A DNA stretch of 64,000 nt, from NCBI GenBank assembly GCA_947493005.1, contig CANLOY010000002.1, positions 810,072 to 874,071 on the forward strand, given 5' to 3'. Positions 28,999 through 36,812 of this stretch are shown here, one piece after another (position 1 is the first letter of the stretch; every line of letters begins with the position of its first letter). A program made the translations under genes and the position numbers. The stretch is from an uncultured Roseivirga sp. (lineage in GTDB: Bacteria; Bacteroidota; Bacteroidia; Cytophagales; Cyclobacteriaceae). The notes under the pieces were generated by a model. That model saw only the letters and a list, made by a program, of their open reading frames with translations, did not search any database and was not told the origin of the DNA.

Positions 28999-29778
28999 TT
29001 AAATACTGTATAAAACTAAGCTTTGCTTACCCTTAACAAATATAAGTGCTTGGTTCACTATAAAAAACGTACCAGTTGCCAAGCCTTTCATTTCTTTATC
29101 TAAACGTTCTTGCAAGAGTAAATCACCTTCCTGACTAAATACGAACAAATCCAGATTATAGCCTGTTTCTTCCTTAGAATTTCCCGCTATCGCAAAAACC
29201 TTTTCCGTTTCCAGATAATCACAACTCCCATTAAGTAAGGCATACTCCTTTAAGCGGAGAAATTTGGATAATGTTTCAAAGTGAGGATTGCCTTCTTCGT
29301 AATGCACTGGAAACAATTCATTTCTTACCTCAGGTAGACTTGGCGGAAGTTTTCTTTCAGAAACCTCACTTCCAGATCTAATATCTATTAAAGTCACCTC
29401 ATTAACATCTTCCAATGAAGTAAGCTTTAATGTAAAGGAATTCTGTCGGTGAAGCTTCACATCTTCAACAGACCATAGAGCCTCCATATCATTAATATCA
29501 AACCCAAAAACCGACCTTGATTCAATATCCTGAGTATCATTATAAGTTTGAAAAACAATTACATCATCAACAAAATGGTATACACTTATCCACCAATTCT
29601 CTTCAAAACTGATATCCTCCCATAGGAATGAATTTGTATCCAGAGAAAAAAGCGAAAATGATACGCTCAGATTTTCATGATCTCTCACTGTAATTAGCAA
29701 CCTGTTTCCAGATGGGAGAACCTCCCAAATATCAGCTTTAAAGCTGTGCGAAAAAATCGGTTCTAATTGTTTTGACAA
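28999..29778 (-). CDS. DUF4905-like beta-propeller protein
   Basis: The 259-residue protein has no signal peptide. It shows repeated short strands with Trp and Asp turns (for example ADIWEVLPSGNRLLITVRD and FSLDTNSFLWEDI), as in a beta-propeller. From memory it resembles the Cytophagales family DUF4905, but this is uncertain. It is the first gene of a three-gene minus-strand run with the LysM and TIGR02757 genes and is divergent from the nfeD-type gene. Confidence 0.55.
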   Translation of the reverse strand: MSKQLEPIFSHSFKADIWEVLPSGNRLLITVRDHENLSVSFSLFSLDTNSFLWEDISFEENWWISVYHFVDDVIVFQTYNDTQDIESRSVFGFDINDMEALWSVEDVKLHRQNSFTLKLTSLEDVNEVTLIDIRSGSEVSERKLPPSLPEVRNELFPVHYEEGNPHFETLSKFLRLKEYALLNGSCDYLETEKVFAIAGNSKEETGYNLDLFVFSQEGDLLLQERLDKEMKGLATGTFFIVNQALIFVKGKQSLVLYSI

Positions 29779-29818
29779 GTCCTTTATTTGTAATTTGAAG
29801 CAAAAATAAGCTATTCAA

Positions 29819-31195
29819 GTGGGGATCAAAGCATTAAAAATTATAGTCAGGACAATAGTTTTCTGTAGCATTCTGTTGCTTGCATGTATTGCCTTTGCCA
29901 ATAGAACATCAAATCCAATTCAACGAGTCTTTATAATGGAAATCAGAGATGACATTGACCCTAGAATGAATCGTTATGTGGAGCTGGCGCTTGACCAAGC
30001 TACCTCTGAAGGGGCTGATATTGTAATCATTGACATGGACACTTATGGTGGTGCGGTAAATGATGCGAATGACATTAGAACAAGGATACTTGAATATGAA
30101 AAACCAGTCTGGGTATACATTAACAACGATGCCGCTTCAGCTGGTGCACTAATTTCTATTGCTTGTGATAGCATCTATATGGTACCTGGTGCCAACATTG
30201 GTGCTGCAACTGTGGTCAATGGAGCCGATGGCTCTCAAGCTCCAGATAAGTATCAATCATACATGAGGTCGATCATGCGATCAACAGCTGAAGAAAATGG
30301 CAGAGACCCATTAATAGCCGAAGGAATGGTAGATGACCGGATTGAAATTGATGGCGTTACTGAGGAGGGAAAAATCATCACTTTTACAACATCAGAAGCC
30401 ATTAAAAATGGATATAGTGAAGGTGAAGTAAATAGCATTCAAGACATTCTGACAAAAAACGGAATAGACAACTACGAAATCATAGAATATGAGCTCTCAG
30501 GAACTGAAAAAGTAATTTCGTTTTTCCTGAATCCTTTCGTAAGTGGCTTGCTGATTCTCGTTATTACAGCAGGTATTTTCTTTGAATTACAAACTCCGGG
30601 AGTAGGCTTTCCTTTAGCAGCAGCAGGAATAGCTTTGATACTCTATCTGGTTCCTTACTATCTCAATGGCTTAGCAGCCAATTGGGAAATCGCTGTTTTC
30701 TTTGTTGGTTTTGCCCTGATTGCGCTGGAAGTTTTTGTTATCCCCGGCTTTGGTGTTGCTGGAATATCAGGAATTATCTGCATTGTAGGCTCATTGATTT
30801 TTATGATGCTTGGCAATGACAATTTCAATTTCGACTTCGTTGACCCAGGAGAAATTACTACAGCAGCTACTGTAGTAGGCGTAGGTATTTTGAGTTCTAT
30901 CGTCCTTCTTTTTGTACTGGGTTACAGGCTTACCAAGTCCAATATGTTCAAACGAGTAGCATTGGTAACCACTCAAGAAAAAGATGATGGCTATGTGGCC
31001 ACTTCCTATAGCGAAGATTTAGTTGGCAAGACTGGTATTGCGACCACCATTTTAAGGCCGAGTGGCCGTATCGAGATTAATGATGAAATCTATGATGCCT
31101 ATACGCGAGGCGAATACGTTGAGCAGGGAGAAAATGTCAAAGTAATTAGTCAGGAAGGCACCTCGTTGAAAGTCAGGGCAATAAAAGATGAATAA
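29819..31195 (+). CDS. NfeD-family membrane protein with ClpP-class serine protease domain
   Basis: The start is GTG. The 458-residue product has an N-terminal signal or span, a ClpP/Clp-class protease domain (about 35-230) with the DTYGGAVNDA segment and the catalytic-serine motif NNDAASAGALIS, then four membrane spans (about 236-375) and a C-terminal OB-fold NfeD domain. Such full-length NfeD proteins cleave stomatin-type membrane proteins. No stomatin gene is adjacent here. The last eight bases overlap the next gene. Confidence 0.9.
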   Translation: MGIKALKIIVRTIVFCSILLLACIAFANRTSNPIQRVFIMEIRDDIDPRMNRYVELALDQATSEGADIVIIDMDTYGGAVNDANDIRTRILEYEKPVWVYINNDAASAGALISIACDSIYMVPGANIGAATVVNGADGSQAPDKYQSYMRSIMRSTAEENGRDPLIAEGMVDDRIEIDGVTEEGKIITFTTSEAIKNGYSEGEVNSIQDILTKNGIDNYEIIEYELSGTEKVISFFLNPFVSGLLILVITAGIFFELQTPGVGFPLAAAGIALILYLVPYYLNGLAANWEIAVFFVGFALIALEVFVIPGFGVAGISGIICIVGSLIFMMLGNDNFNFDFVDPGEITTAATVVGVGILSSIVLLFVLGYRLTKSNMFKRVALVTTQEKDDGYVATSYSEDLVGKTGIATTILRPSGRIEINDEIYDAYTRGEYVEQGENVKVISQEGTSLKVRAIKDE

Positions 31196-32444
31196 AAATA
31201 ACCGAAAGAAATTCAGTCCTGAAAGCCTGGTTGTGGCCGATGGACACGACCCAATGGGTGTATTGAACTCGCTGAAAAACCCCATTTTCCAGACGTCTAC
31301 CTTCATGTTTAATACAGCGGAAGAAGGAAAAGCATTTTTTGATGCTTACAAAGAAGCAGGGACTCTTGAAGAAAGAAACAAAAGCCTCATTTATTCAAGA
31401 CTAAACCACCCAAACCTAACAGCAGCAGAGTTTCGTTTGGCTCAACTGGATGGTGCAAGTGATGCTGCATTTTTTGAAAGTGGAATGGCAGCAATCTCAA
31501 CTACCATTATGACTTTCTGTAAGTCTGGAGACTTAATCCTGATGTCTTCTCCTTTATATGGGGGCACGGACACCTTTATAAAACGTACCTTAAATCAATA
31601 TGGAGTAGAGTGGGTTGAATTTGAGCAAAGTGCATCAAAAGAAGAAATCAAGGAGTTAATTCGCAAACACCCAAAGGGGAGTAATCTCAAAATGATTTAT
31701 CTGGAAACTCCTGCTAATCCCACACTGGCACTCACAGACATTAGCATCTTTGCCAACTTGAAAGAAGAGCTAAAAAGCAATGACATCCACCCTGTCCTTG
31801 CTGTTGATAACACTTATCTGGGACCAGTTTTTCAAAAGCCTTTGTCTTGCGGAGCTGACCTGAACCTATATTCTGCCACCAAATATATTGGAGGACATAG
31901 CGATGTAATAGCTGGAGCATGCTCTGGAAAGGAAGAATTAATTCAACAGGTGAAGAACCTAAGAACCACATTAGGTTGTATGGCCTCTCCTTTTACTTCA
32001 TGGCTTGTGACCAGAAGTCTTGAAACGGTCACACTAAGAATGGAGAAACAAGCAGATAATGCTTCGAAACTGGCAGAGTTCTTAAAATCTCACAGCAAGG
32101 TTCAAAAGGTTTTCTACTTAGGGTTTCTTTCTGAAAGTGATCCGCAACATCAGATATACAAAAACCAACAAACATCTGCAGGTGCTATGATGGCCTTTGA
32201 AGTAATTGGAGGCGAAGAAGAAGCTTTTTGCTTTTTGAATAACCTTGAACTTGTCAAGCTTGCCGTTTCTCTTGGAAGTACCGAAACTCTAGCTTCACAC
32301 CCCTACACGATGAGTAGTTCGAATATGACTGAGGCAGATCGTATTAAAAATGGTATTACTGAGAGTCTGGTGCGTGTTTCGGTAGGCATAGAAAATCCTC
32401 ATGACTTGATTTCCGATTTTGACCAGGCTCTCAACCAGATTTAA
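31188..32444 (+). CDS. Cys/Met metabolism PLP-dependent enzyme (methionine gamma-lyase-like)
   Basis: This 418-residue protein is of the cystathionine gamma-synthase/methionine gamma-lyase family. The PLP-binding lysine is K232 in the LYSATKYIGGHSDV motif, preceded by AVDNTYLGP and the FESGMAAIS cofactor-phosphate segment. The late SLGSTETLASHP motif is also present. Whether it makes cystathionine or degrades methionine cannot be told. It overlaps the nfeD-type gene by eight bases. Confidence 0.88.
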   Translation: MNKNNRKKFSPESLVVADGHDPMGVLNSLKNPIFQTSTFMFNTAEEGKAFFDAYKEAGTLEERNKSLIYSRLNHPNLTAAEFRLAQLDGASDAAFFESGMAAISTTIMTFCKSGDLILMSSPLYGGTDTFIKRTLNQYGVEWVEFEQSASKEEIKELIRKHPKGSNLKMIYLETPANPTLALTDISIFANLKEELKSNDIHPVLAVDNTYLGPVFQKPLSCGADLNLYSATKYIGGHSDVIAGACSGKEELIQQVKNLRTTLGCMASPFTSWLVTRSLETVTLRMEKQADNASKLAEFLKSHSKVQKVFYLGFLSESDPQHQIYKNQQTSAGAMMAFEVIGGEEEAFCFLNNLELVKLAVSLGSTETLASHPYTMSSSNMTEADRIKNGITESLVRVSVGIENPHDLISDFDQALNQI

Positions 32445-32576
32445 TACCTTAGTCAAAAGTTTAGAACAGCTACCCTTTAATTCCCTGAAGGGCATTGATT
32501 CATTAATTTTGTCTCCCTTTAGGGCAGAGGTACAAATTGCAAAAGTATCCAAACTCAACTTTATGACTTTCATATA

Positions 32577-32948
32577 ATGGCTAATCAGCAAACACTCTAC
32601 GAAAGAATTGGAGAGGAAAACATACTACAATTGGTAGATGATTTTTACAGTGGTGTTGAAGGTGACCCACTGATTCGAAAGCTTTATCCAAAAGACCTCA
32701 TTCCTGCGAAAAATCGTTTAAAGCTCTTCTTCATACAAGTACTAGGCGGTAGAAGGACTTACACAGACGAACGTGGTCATCCAATGCTCAGAAGAAGACA
32801 TTTCCAATGGAAAATCGGTAAAGAAGAGGCAACTCATTGGTTAAAACATATGCACAAAGCTCTGGAAAAAGCTACTTTCCCCGAAAAAGAAAAAGACGAG
32901 TTTTGGGAATATGTATACAAAGCTGCATTGCATATGATTAATAAATAA
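32577..32948 (+). CDS. Truncated hemoglobin, group II
   Basis: The 123-residue protein is a 2-on-2 globin. The proximal heme histidine is H75 in RRRHFQW, and a tryptophan at residue 88 (ATHWL) corresponds to the G8 position typical of group II. The TYTDERGHPM loop is also typical. Group II globins bind oxygen or nitric oxide. It stands alone and is followed by a 760-base spacer full of repeats. Confidence 0.9.
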   Translation: MANQQTLYERIGEENILQLVDDFYSGVEGDPLIRKLYPKDLIPAKNRLKLFFIQVLGGRRTYTDERGHPMLRRRHFQWKIGKEEATHWLKHMHKALEKATFPEKEKDEFWEYVYKAALHMINK

Positions 32949-32990
32949 CCTTATAAACTTCTTAGTATTAACACCTGAAAACTTGCTAAC

Positions 32991-33251
32991 CAAAACTACC
33001 TTAGCAAGTCATTTCGACCATAGGGAGAAATCTATTTAATCCTCTCTCGCTGTTCGAGGTGACAGCATAGAGGAACTTGCAAAATTCCCTCCACTGCCCC
33101 ACGGGCACCTCCTCTCAAGAAGGACAAGCACACGCTCTAATGCTCATAGATTCAAAGGCCTTAATGAAGCTAGGCACTATAAAGACTAAAGGATGCAAAC
33201 AAAACTACTTTAGCAAGTCATTTCGACCATAGGGAGAAATCTCCTCCTCCG
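32991..33251. repeat. Long direct repeat, unit 1
   Basis: These 261 bases recur exactly 362 bases downstream, at 33353-33613, with no mismatch seen. Inside lies a 56-base imperfect hairpin (33008-33063) beginning GTCATTTCGA and ending TCGAGGTGAC, an intergenic repeat type familiar from Bacteroidota genomes. A second half-copy of its left arm starts at 33217. Confidence 0.85.
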
Positions 33252-33352
33252 CCCTTAGGGCACCTCCTCCCAAGGAGGGCAAGCACACTCCAATGCTCAT
33301 ACATTCAAAGGTCTTAGTGAAGCTAAGCACTCTAAAGAATAAAGGGTGCAAA

Positions 33353-33613
33353 CAAAACTACCTTAGCAAGTCATTTCGACCATAGGGAGAAATCTATTTA
33401 ATCCTCTCTCGCTGTTCGAGGTGACAGCATAGAGGAACTTGCAAAATTCCCTCCACTGCCCCACGGGCACCTCCTCTCAAGAAGGACAAGCACACGCTCT
33501 AATGCTCATAGATTCAAAGGCCTTAATGAAGCTAGGCACTATAAAGACTAAAGGATGCAAACAAAACTACTTTAGCAAGTCATTTCGACCATAGGGAGAA
33601 ATCTCCTCCTCCG
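33353..33613. repeat. Long direct repeat, unit 2
   Basis: This is the second copy of the 261-base unit, offset by 362 bases. The hairpin element here is 33370-33425. The unit runs into a G+C-rich double hairpin: GTCC-TTC-GGAC at 33613-33623 and CCTCCT-CCAG-AGGAGG at 33625-33640, a second common intergenic repeat type. The whole spacer 32949-33709 has no credible gene. Confidence 0.85.
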
Positions 33614-33709
33614 TCCTTCGGACACCTCCTCCAGAGGAGGACAAAAACCTCATGAGTACTATACTTCAGTGAACTTAGTTTGGAAAATAGAGTGAATAGC
33701 TTAGAAAGA

Positions 33710-35098
33710 TCAATTCAGGCGAATACCAAAACGGAAAACCCACTTTGGATTAGGTCCTGTTACTTTATGTAGAAAGTCGTATTGAATGGTTGTATAGGCT
33801 TCAAACTTTCCTAGAAGTCCCTGCGCTATTCGAAAGCCTGCCAAACCTGACTGCTGCCACTCTTTCCCTTGCCCATCAAGTCTTGGTAACTCTCTGGGCT
33901 CTGAATAGTTCAATTCATAATTGGCCTGCAGGCCAACATTCTTCCAAATCCGATAATGATAAAATGACCTCAGGTTCAATACTTCCGTTGGAATATTATT
34001 GACCCTAAACTTTTTCAATCGGATTCTATAACTGCTTCCGATTCCAATTTCTGAATCTTTGTTGATTTTGTAGGCCAGCTCAGCAGCCAAATCAGCTGTA
34101 ACAGGTTCTGATCGGTTTATCTGAAAGTTACCTCCAATGGCTAGTCTCTCCTTAAGCGGTTTTCCTTTATAGGGATTTGGCTTTTTCTTTATTGGTTTAG
34201 TAATATCCTGTACCTCTTCAAACTTATCTTTTAACGCACTTAGTTTTTGATGCCCCTCAGTCATACGCTTGGCCAATGCATCTGGCCCTTCTTCTTTTAA
34301 TAGTTTTTGGAAACGCTCTTGTATCTGCTTGTTCACAAAGTCTTTGCTTTGATAACCTTCTAGGCGATTAGTGGCCTCTTCCAACTTTTGAGCCGGATCA
34401 ATCATTTTACCTTGAAACTCCTTGATACCCTGCACTGCCTCCAAACGTTGGATATAATTTTCCAAGGTTTTGTCCCAATTGACCAGTGCTGCTTTATGTT
34501 CTTCCAATAACCCTTGGTATTCGGTCATTTGTTCTTTAAACTGATTTAGAGTTTTATCCATATCACCGAATTGACCAGAGAACTTATCGCTAATTCCTTG
34601 TATGTTTAATTGATCAGAAAGGGAGTTCAAATCTTTTAGATGGTATTCCATCTCTGTGAGTTCTAAAAGAGAAGAATTCATTTTCTCCACCACCTTTAAA
34701 TTCTCCTTGTCCAATTGCATCCCTACTTTCATTTGATTCTTTAGGGCTTTTATCTCATTTAAGAAAGAGGTATCTATTCCTAAAGAGTCGAGGCCTTCGA
34801 GTTTTCCTCCCAAGGAATCTACTTTTGAAAGCAACTTGTTTTCTGATTGTAGGCTTAACTTCAGGCTATCAAGATTAGGGACAACCGATGTATGGGTGCT
34901 ATCTGTGGCACTTGATAATTGTTCCTTAAGTTTTAGCAGCTTCTTTTCAATTGAGGCATTCAGTTTTTTGAGTTTCTTATCTATGCGTCTCACTTCTTTA
35001 GCCGATAGTTTAGGCTTATCTCCTGACTGTTGTGCATTGGCAATTGAATGGCTAAAAACCATTAACAGGCACAAGATTACAAACAGGGTGCTACGCAT
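33710..35098 (-). CDS. Secreted coiled-coil protein with C-terminal beta-barrel-like domain
   Basis: The 462-residue protein has a signal peptide (about 1-22, ending ANA). A long, strongly charged heptad-like coiled coil follows (about 30-300, rich in Lys, Glu, Leu and Gln). The last 150 residues alternate polar and aromatic residues in short strands and end GIRLN, as in outer membrane barrels. It is probably an outer membrane protein with a periplasmic stalk. No family was recognised. It lies between two repeat-rich spacers. Confidence 0.65.
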   Translation of the reverse strand: MRSTLFVILCLLMVFSHSIANAQQSGDKPKLSAKEVRRIDKKLKKLNASIEKKLLKLKEQLSSATDSTHTSVVPNLDSLKLSLQSENKLLSKVDSLGGKLEGLDSLGIDTSFLNEIKALKNQMKVGMQLDKENLKVVEKMNSSLLELTEMEYHLKDLNSLSDQLNIQGISDKFSGQFGDMDKTLNQFKEQMTEYQGLLEEHKAALVNWDKTLENYIQRLEAVQGIKEFQGKMIDPAQKLEEATNRLEGYQSKDFVNKQIQERFQKLLKEEGPDALAKRMTEGHQKLSALKDKFEEVQDITKPIKKKPNPYKGKPLKERLAIGGNFQINRSEPVTADLAAELAYKINKDSEIGIGSSYRIRLKKFRVNNIPTEVLNLRSFYHYRIWKNVGLQANYELNYSEPRELPRLDGQGKEWQQSGLAGFRIAQGLLGKFEAYTTIQYDFLHKVTGPNPKWVFRFGIRLN

Positions 35099-35586
35099 AT
35101 CTATTTTAACTCAGGCTCGTTTTCCTTTAAACCATTTTGACCTAGAAGTCAATATCACTGTGACAAAGATGCTTCGACAAGCTCAGCATAAAAAGGGTTA
35201 CTATTAAAATCTACTCAAAGCCTATAGAGATTCCTATTTTCATGGGAATGACGGTGTTTTTTTACTTTTGAGATAACCTTCTTTTATCCCGAGCGAAGTC
35301 GAGGGAACTTATCCAACGAGTAAACAAAATCATTTCAAACTCCCATATCACCCTCTCAATTCATCCCAAACCATAAAGATGCTTCGGCAAGCTCAGCATG
35401 GAAATCACTATTATTTGAGTTCACAAAGTTATGGAGACTCCCATTTTCATGGGAATGACGTGCGATACAGTCTTATTTCTTTAATCTACCTTTTATCACA
35501 CAAACTCAAAACTTAACCAAAAATAAATATCATCATTTAAAGTAAAAAATTAAATTTGTAAACAATATATTTGCAATAACCAGTTT
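35099..35586. repeat. Spacer with clustered short palindromic repeats
   Basis: This 488-base spacer holds several short palindromic elements. ATGCTTCGACAAGCTCAGCAT is at 35169-35189, with a one-base variant at 35379-35399. A TCCCAT-TTTC-ATGGGA hairpin is at 35439-35454, with a related copy at 35231-35247; both run into GAATGACG. A CCCGAGCGAAGTCGAGGG element is at about 35288-35305. A TATATTTG box at 35566-35573 may serve the next gene. No ORF is credible. Confidence 0.75.
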
Positions 35587-36177
35587 ATGACTTCACAGAA
35601 AAACTCATTTAGGAAACTCCAGAGCATCTTCATATGTCTGTTATTTTTTGGGATTAATGGCTGCATGAATATTGAGTTAACATCTAAAATCGATGCTTCC
35701 AGGCAGGTTAAACCCGAAAGTGCTCTTTTGATTATAGAACCAATTCTAGGGTATCCTAATTTTTTTGGGGATATCCAAGATGGAATAGAGTCAGCTCTAG
35801 AAGAGAGTGGAGTAACCACAAGAACAATCTTTTATGGAACCTCTTCTTTTGAAAATGAAGAAAAAAGAGTGGCTGATATGGTCAGGCTTTACAAACCCAA
35901 TGTAACGATTGAAATATCTGTAGCCAATGATAATGTTAAATATGACATAGTAGGCTTTGATCATACCAATGGGAGGACTACCCTAGAACAAACAGCTGAA
36001 CTAAAGCTAAATATCCAGATGAAATCAACAGTAACCAACACAGTTTTTTGGAGTAGTGATATTACCACAAAAGGGTCTCCTATTCTTGAATCTAATTCAC
36101 GTTTAATTCGTGGAAAAAAAACAGCCAAAGCAATACTAAAGAGAATGAAAGAAGATGGAATCTTTAAACTACAGTAG
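35587..36177 (+). CDS. Orphan lipoprotein of unknown function
   Basis: The 196-residue product has a basic N terminus, a hydrophobic stretch and the lipobox GINGC. The mature domain starts with a SALLIIEP strand and contains NVTIEISVAND and a short FWSSD motif, compatible with an alpha/beta fold. No family was recognised. The gene is AT-rich and sits alone between a repeat cluster and the Rhs operon, with which it is convergent. A TATATTTG box lies 13 bases before the start. Confidence 0.65.
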   Translation: MTSQKNSFRKLQSIFICLLFFGINGCMNIELTSKIDASRQVKPESALLIIEPILGYPNFFGDIQDGIESALEESGVTTRTIFYGTSSFENEEKRVADMVRLYKPNVTIEISVANDNVKYDIVGFDHTNGRTTLEQTAELKLNIQMKSTVTNTVFWSSDITTKGSPILESNSRLIRGKKTAKAILKRMKEDGIFKLQ

Positions 36178-36240
36178 CAGTTTAAAACTGCCTTAAGTAT
36201 CTTTATTAAAAAACCTACAGATTTAAGATACAAACAAGAA

Positions 36241-36801
36241 CTAAGAAGAGGGTGTTTTATAGACAACACCTGTTCTCATCCATTTAGCAAGCGTTGCTAT
36301 ACAAATATCAGATTCATGAATGATTTTATCCAACTCGTCTGGACCGATAGCGTAATAATTCGATATATAAAAAGAATTATACAGAAACTTTTTTTTACCT
36401 CTCTTCAACTTTATGAACACTGCTCTTGAAAGATTCTTATTGTAAGAAGTTCTAAAAGATATTTCCTTTACCAAGAAACCAGTCACTTCATCAGGCCCAA
36501 AAGTTCTTGTTCTTTTTATCCAACGATTCGAAATCGTTAGTACACCAGTATTTATATCAACCTCTATTTGGCGATAAGCTCTTTCGAATACCTGATAAGA
36601 AACAACAAGAACACCTATACATAAAAGAGTAAAAATAGTAATCTCCAGTAGTGACAGTGAGTCAATAGCTAGCTTAAACAAAAAAAATCCTATTAAAAAA
36701 ATATTAAATACAACTATATATATAAAAAACTGAGATTCATTACTTTTTCTGACAAAACCAACTCCTTTCTTCCTAATTATTTCACTACTTGAAATAGACA
36801 T
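36241..36801 (-). CDS. Small membrane protein, candidate immunity protein of the Rhs locus
   Basis: The 186-residue product has two membrane spans (about 26-47 and 52-72) and a soluble C-terminal part with alternating strands, like a PH-type domain (segments IEVDINTGVLTISNRW and TFGPDEVTGFLV). It starts 11 bases after the Rhs-protein stop, on the same strand. In polymorphic toxin loci, the small gene directly downstream of the toxin gene usually encodes immunity. That position, and the lack of a recognised family, are the only grounds for the call. It is notably AT-rich. Confidence 0.55.
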   Translation of the reverse strand: MSISSSEIIRKKGVGFVRKSNESQFFIYIVVFNIFLIGFFLFKLAIDSLSLLEITIFTLLCIGVLVVSYQVFERAYRQIEVDINTGVLTISNRWIKRTRTFGPDEVTGFLVKEISFRTSYNKNLSRAVFIKLKRGKKKFLYNSFYISNYYAIGPDELDKIIHESDICIATLAKWMRTGVVYKTPSS

Positions 36802-36812
36802 TAAATACTCAT

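Noticed and set aside
32991..33613. Long direct repeats as ends of a transposon
   Set aside because: No transposase or other gene lies between the copies, and no inverted ends were seen; a tandem duplication explains them.
36177..36191. GCAGTTT-A-AAACTGC inverted repeat between convergent genes as a terminator
   Set aside because: The stem is short and A+T-rich, and no T-run follows on either strand.
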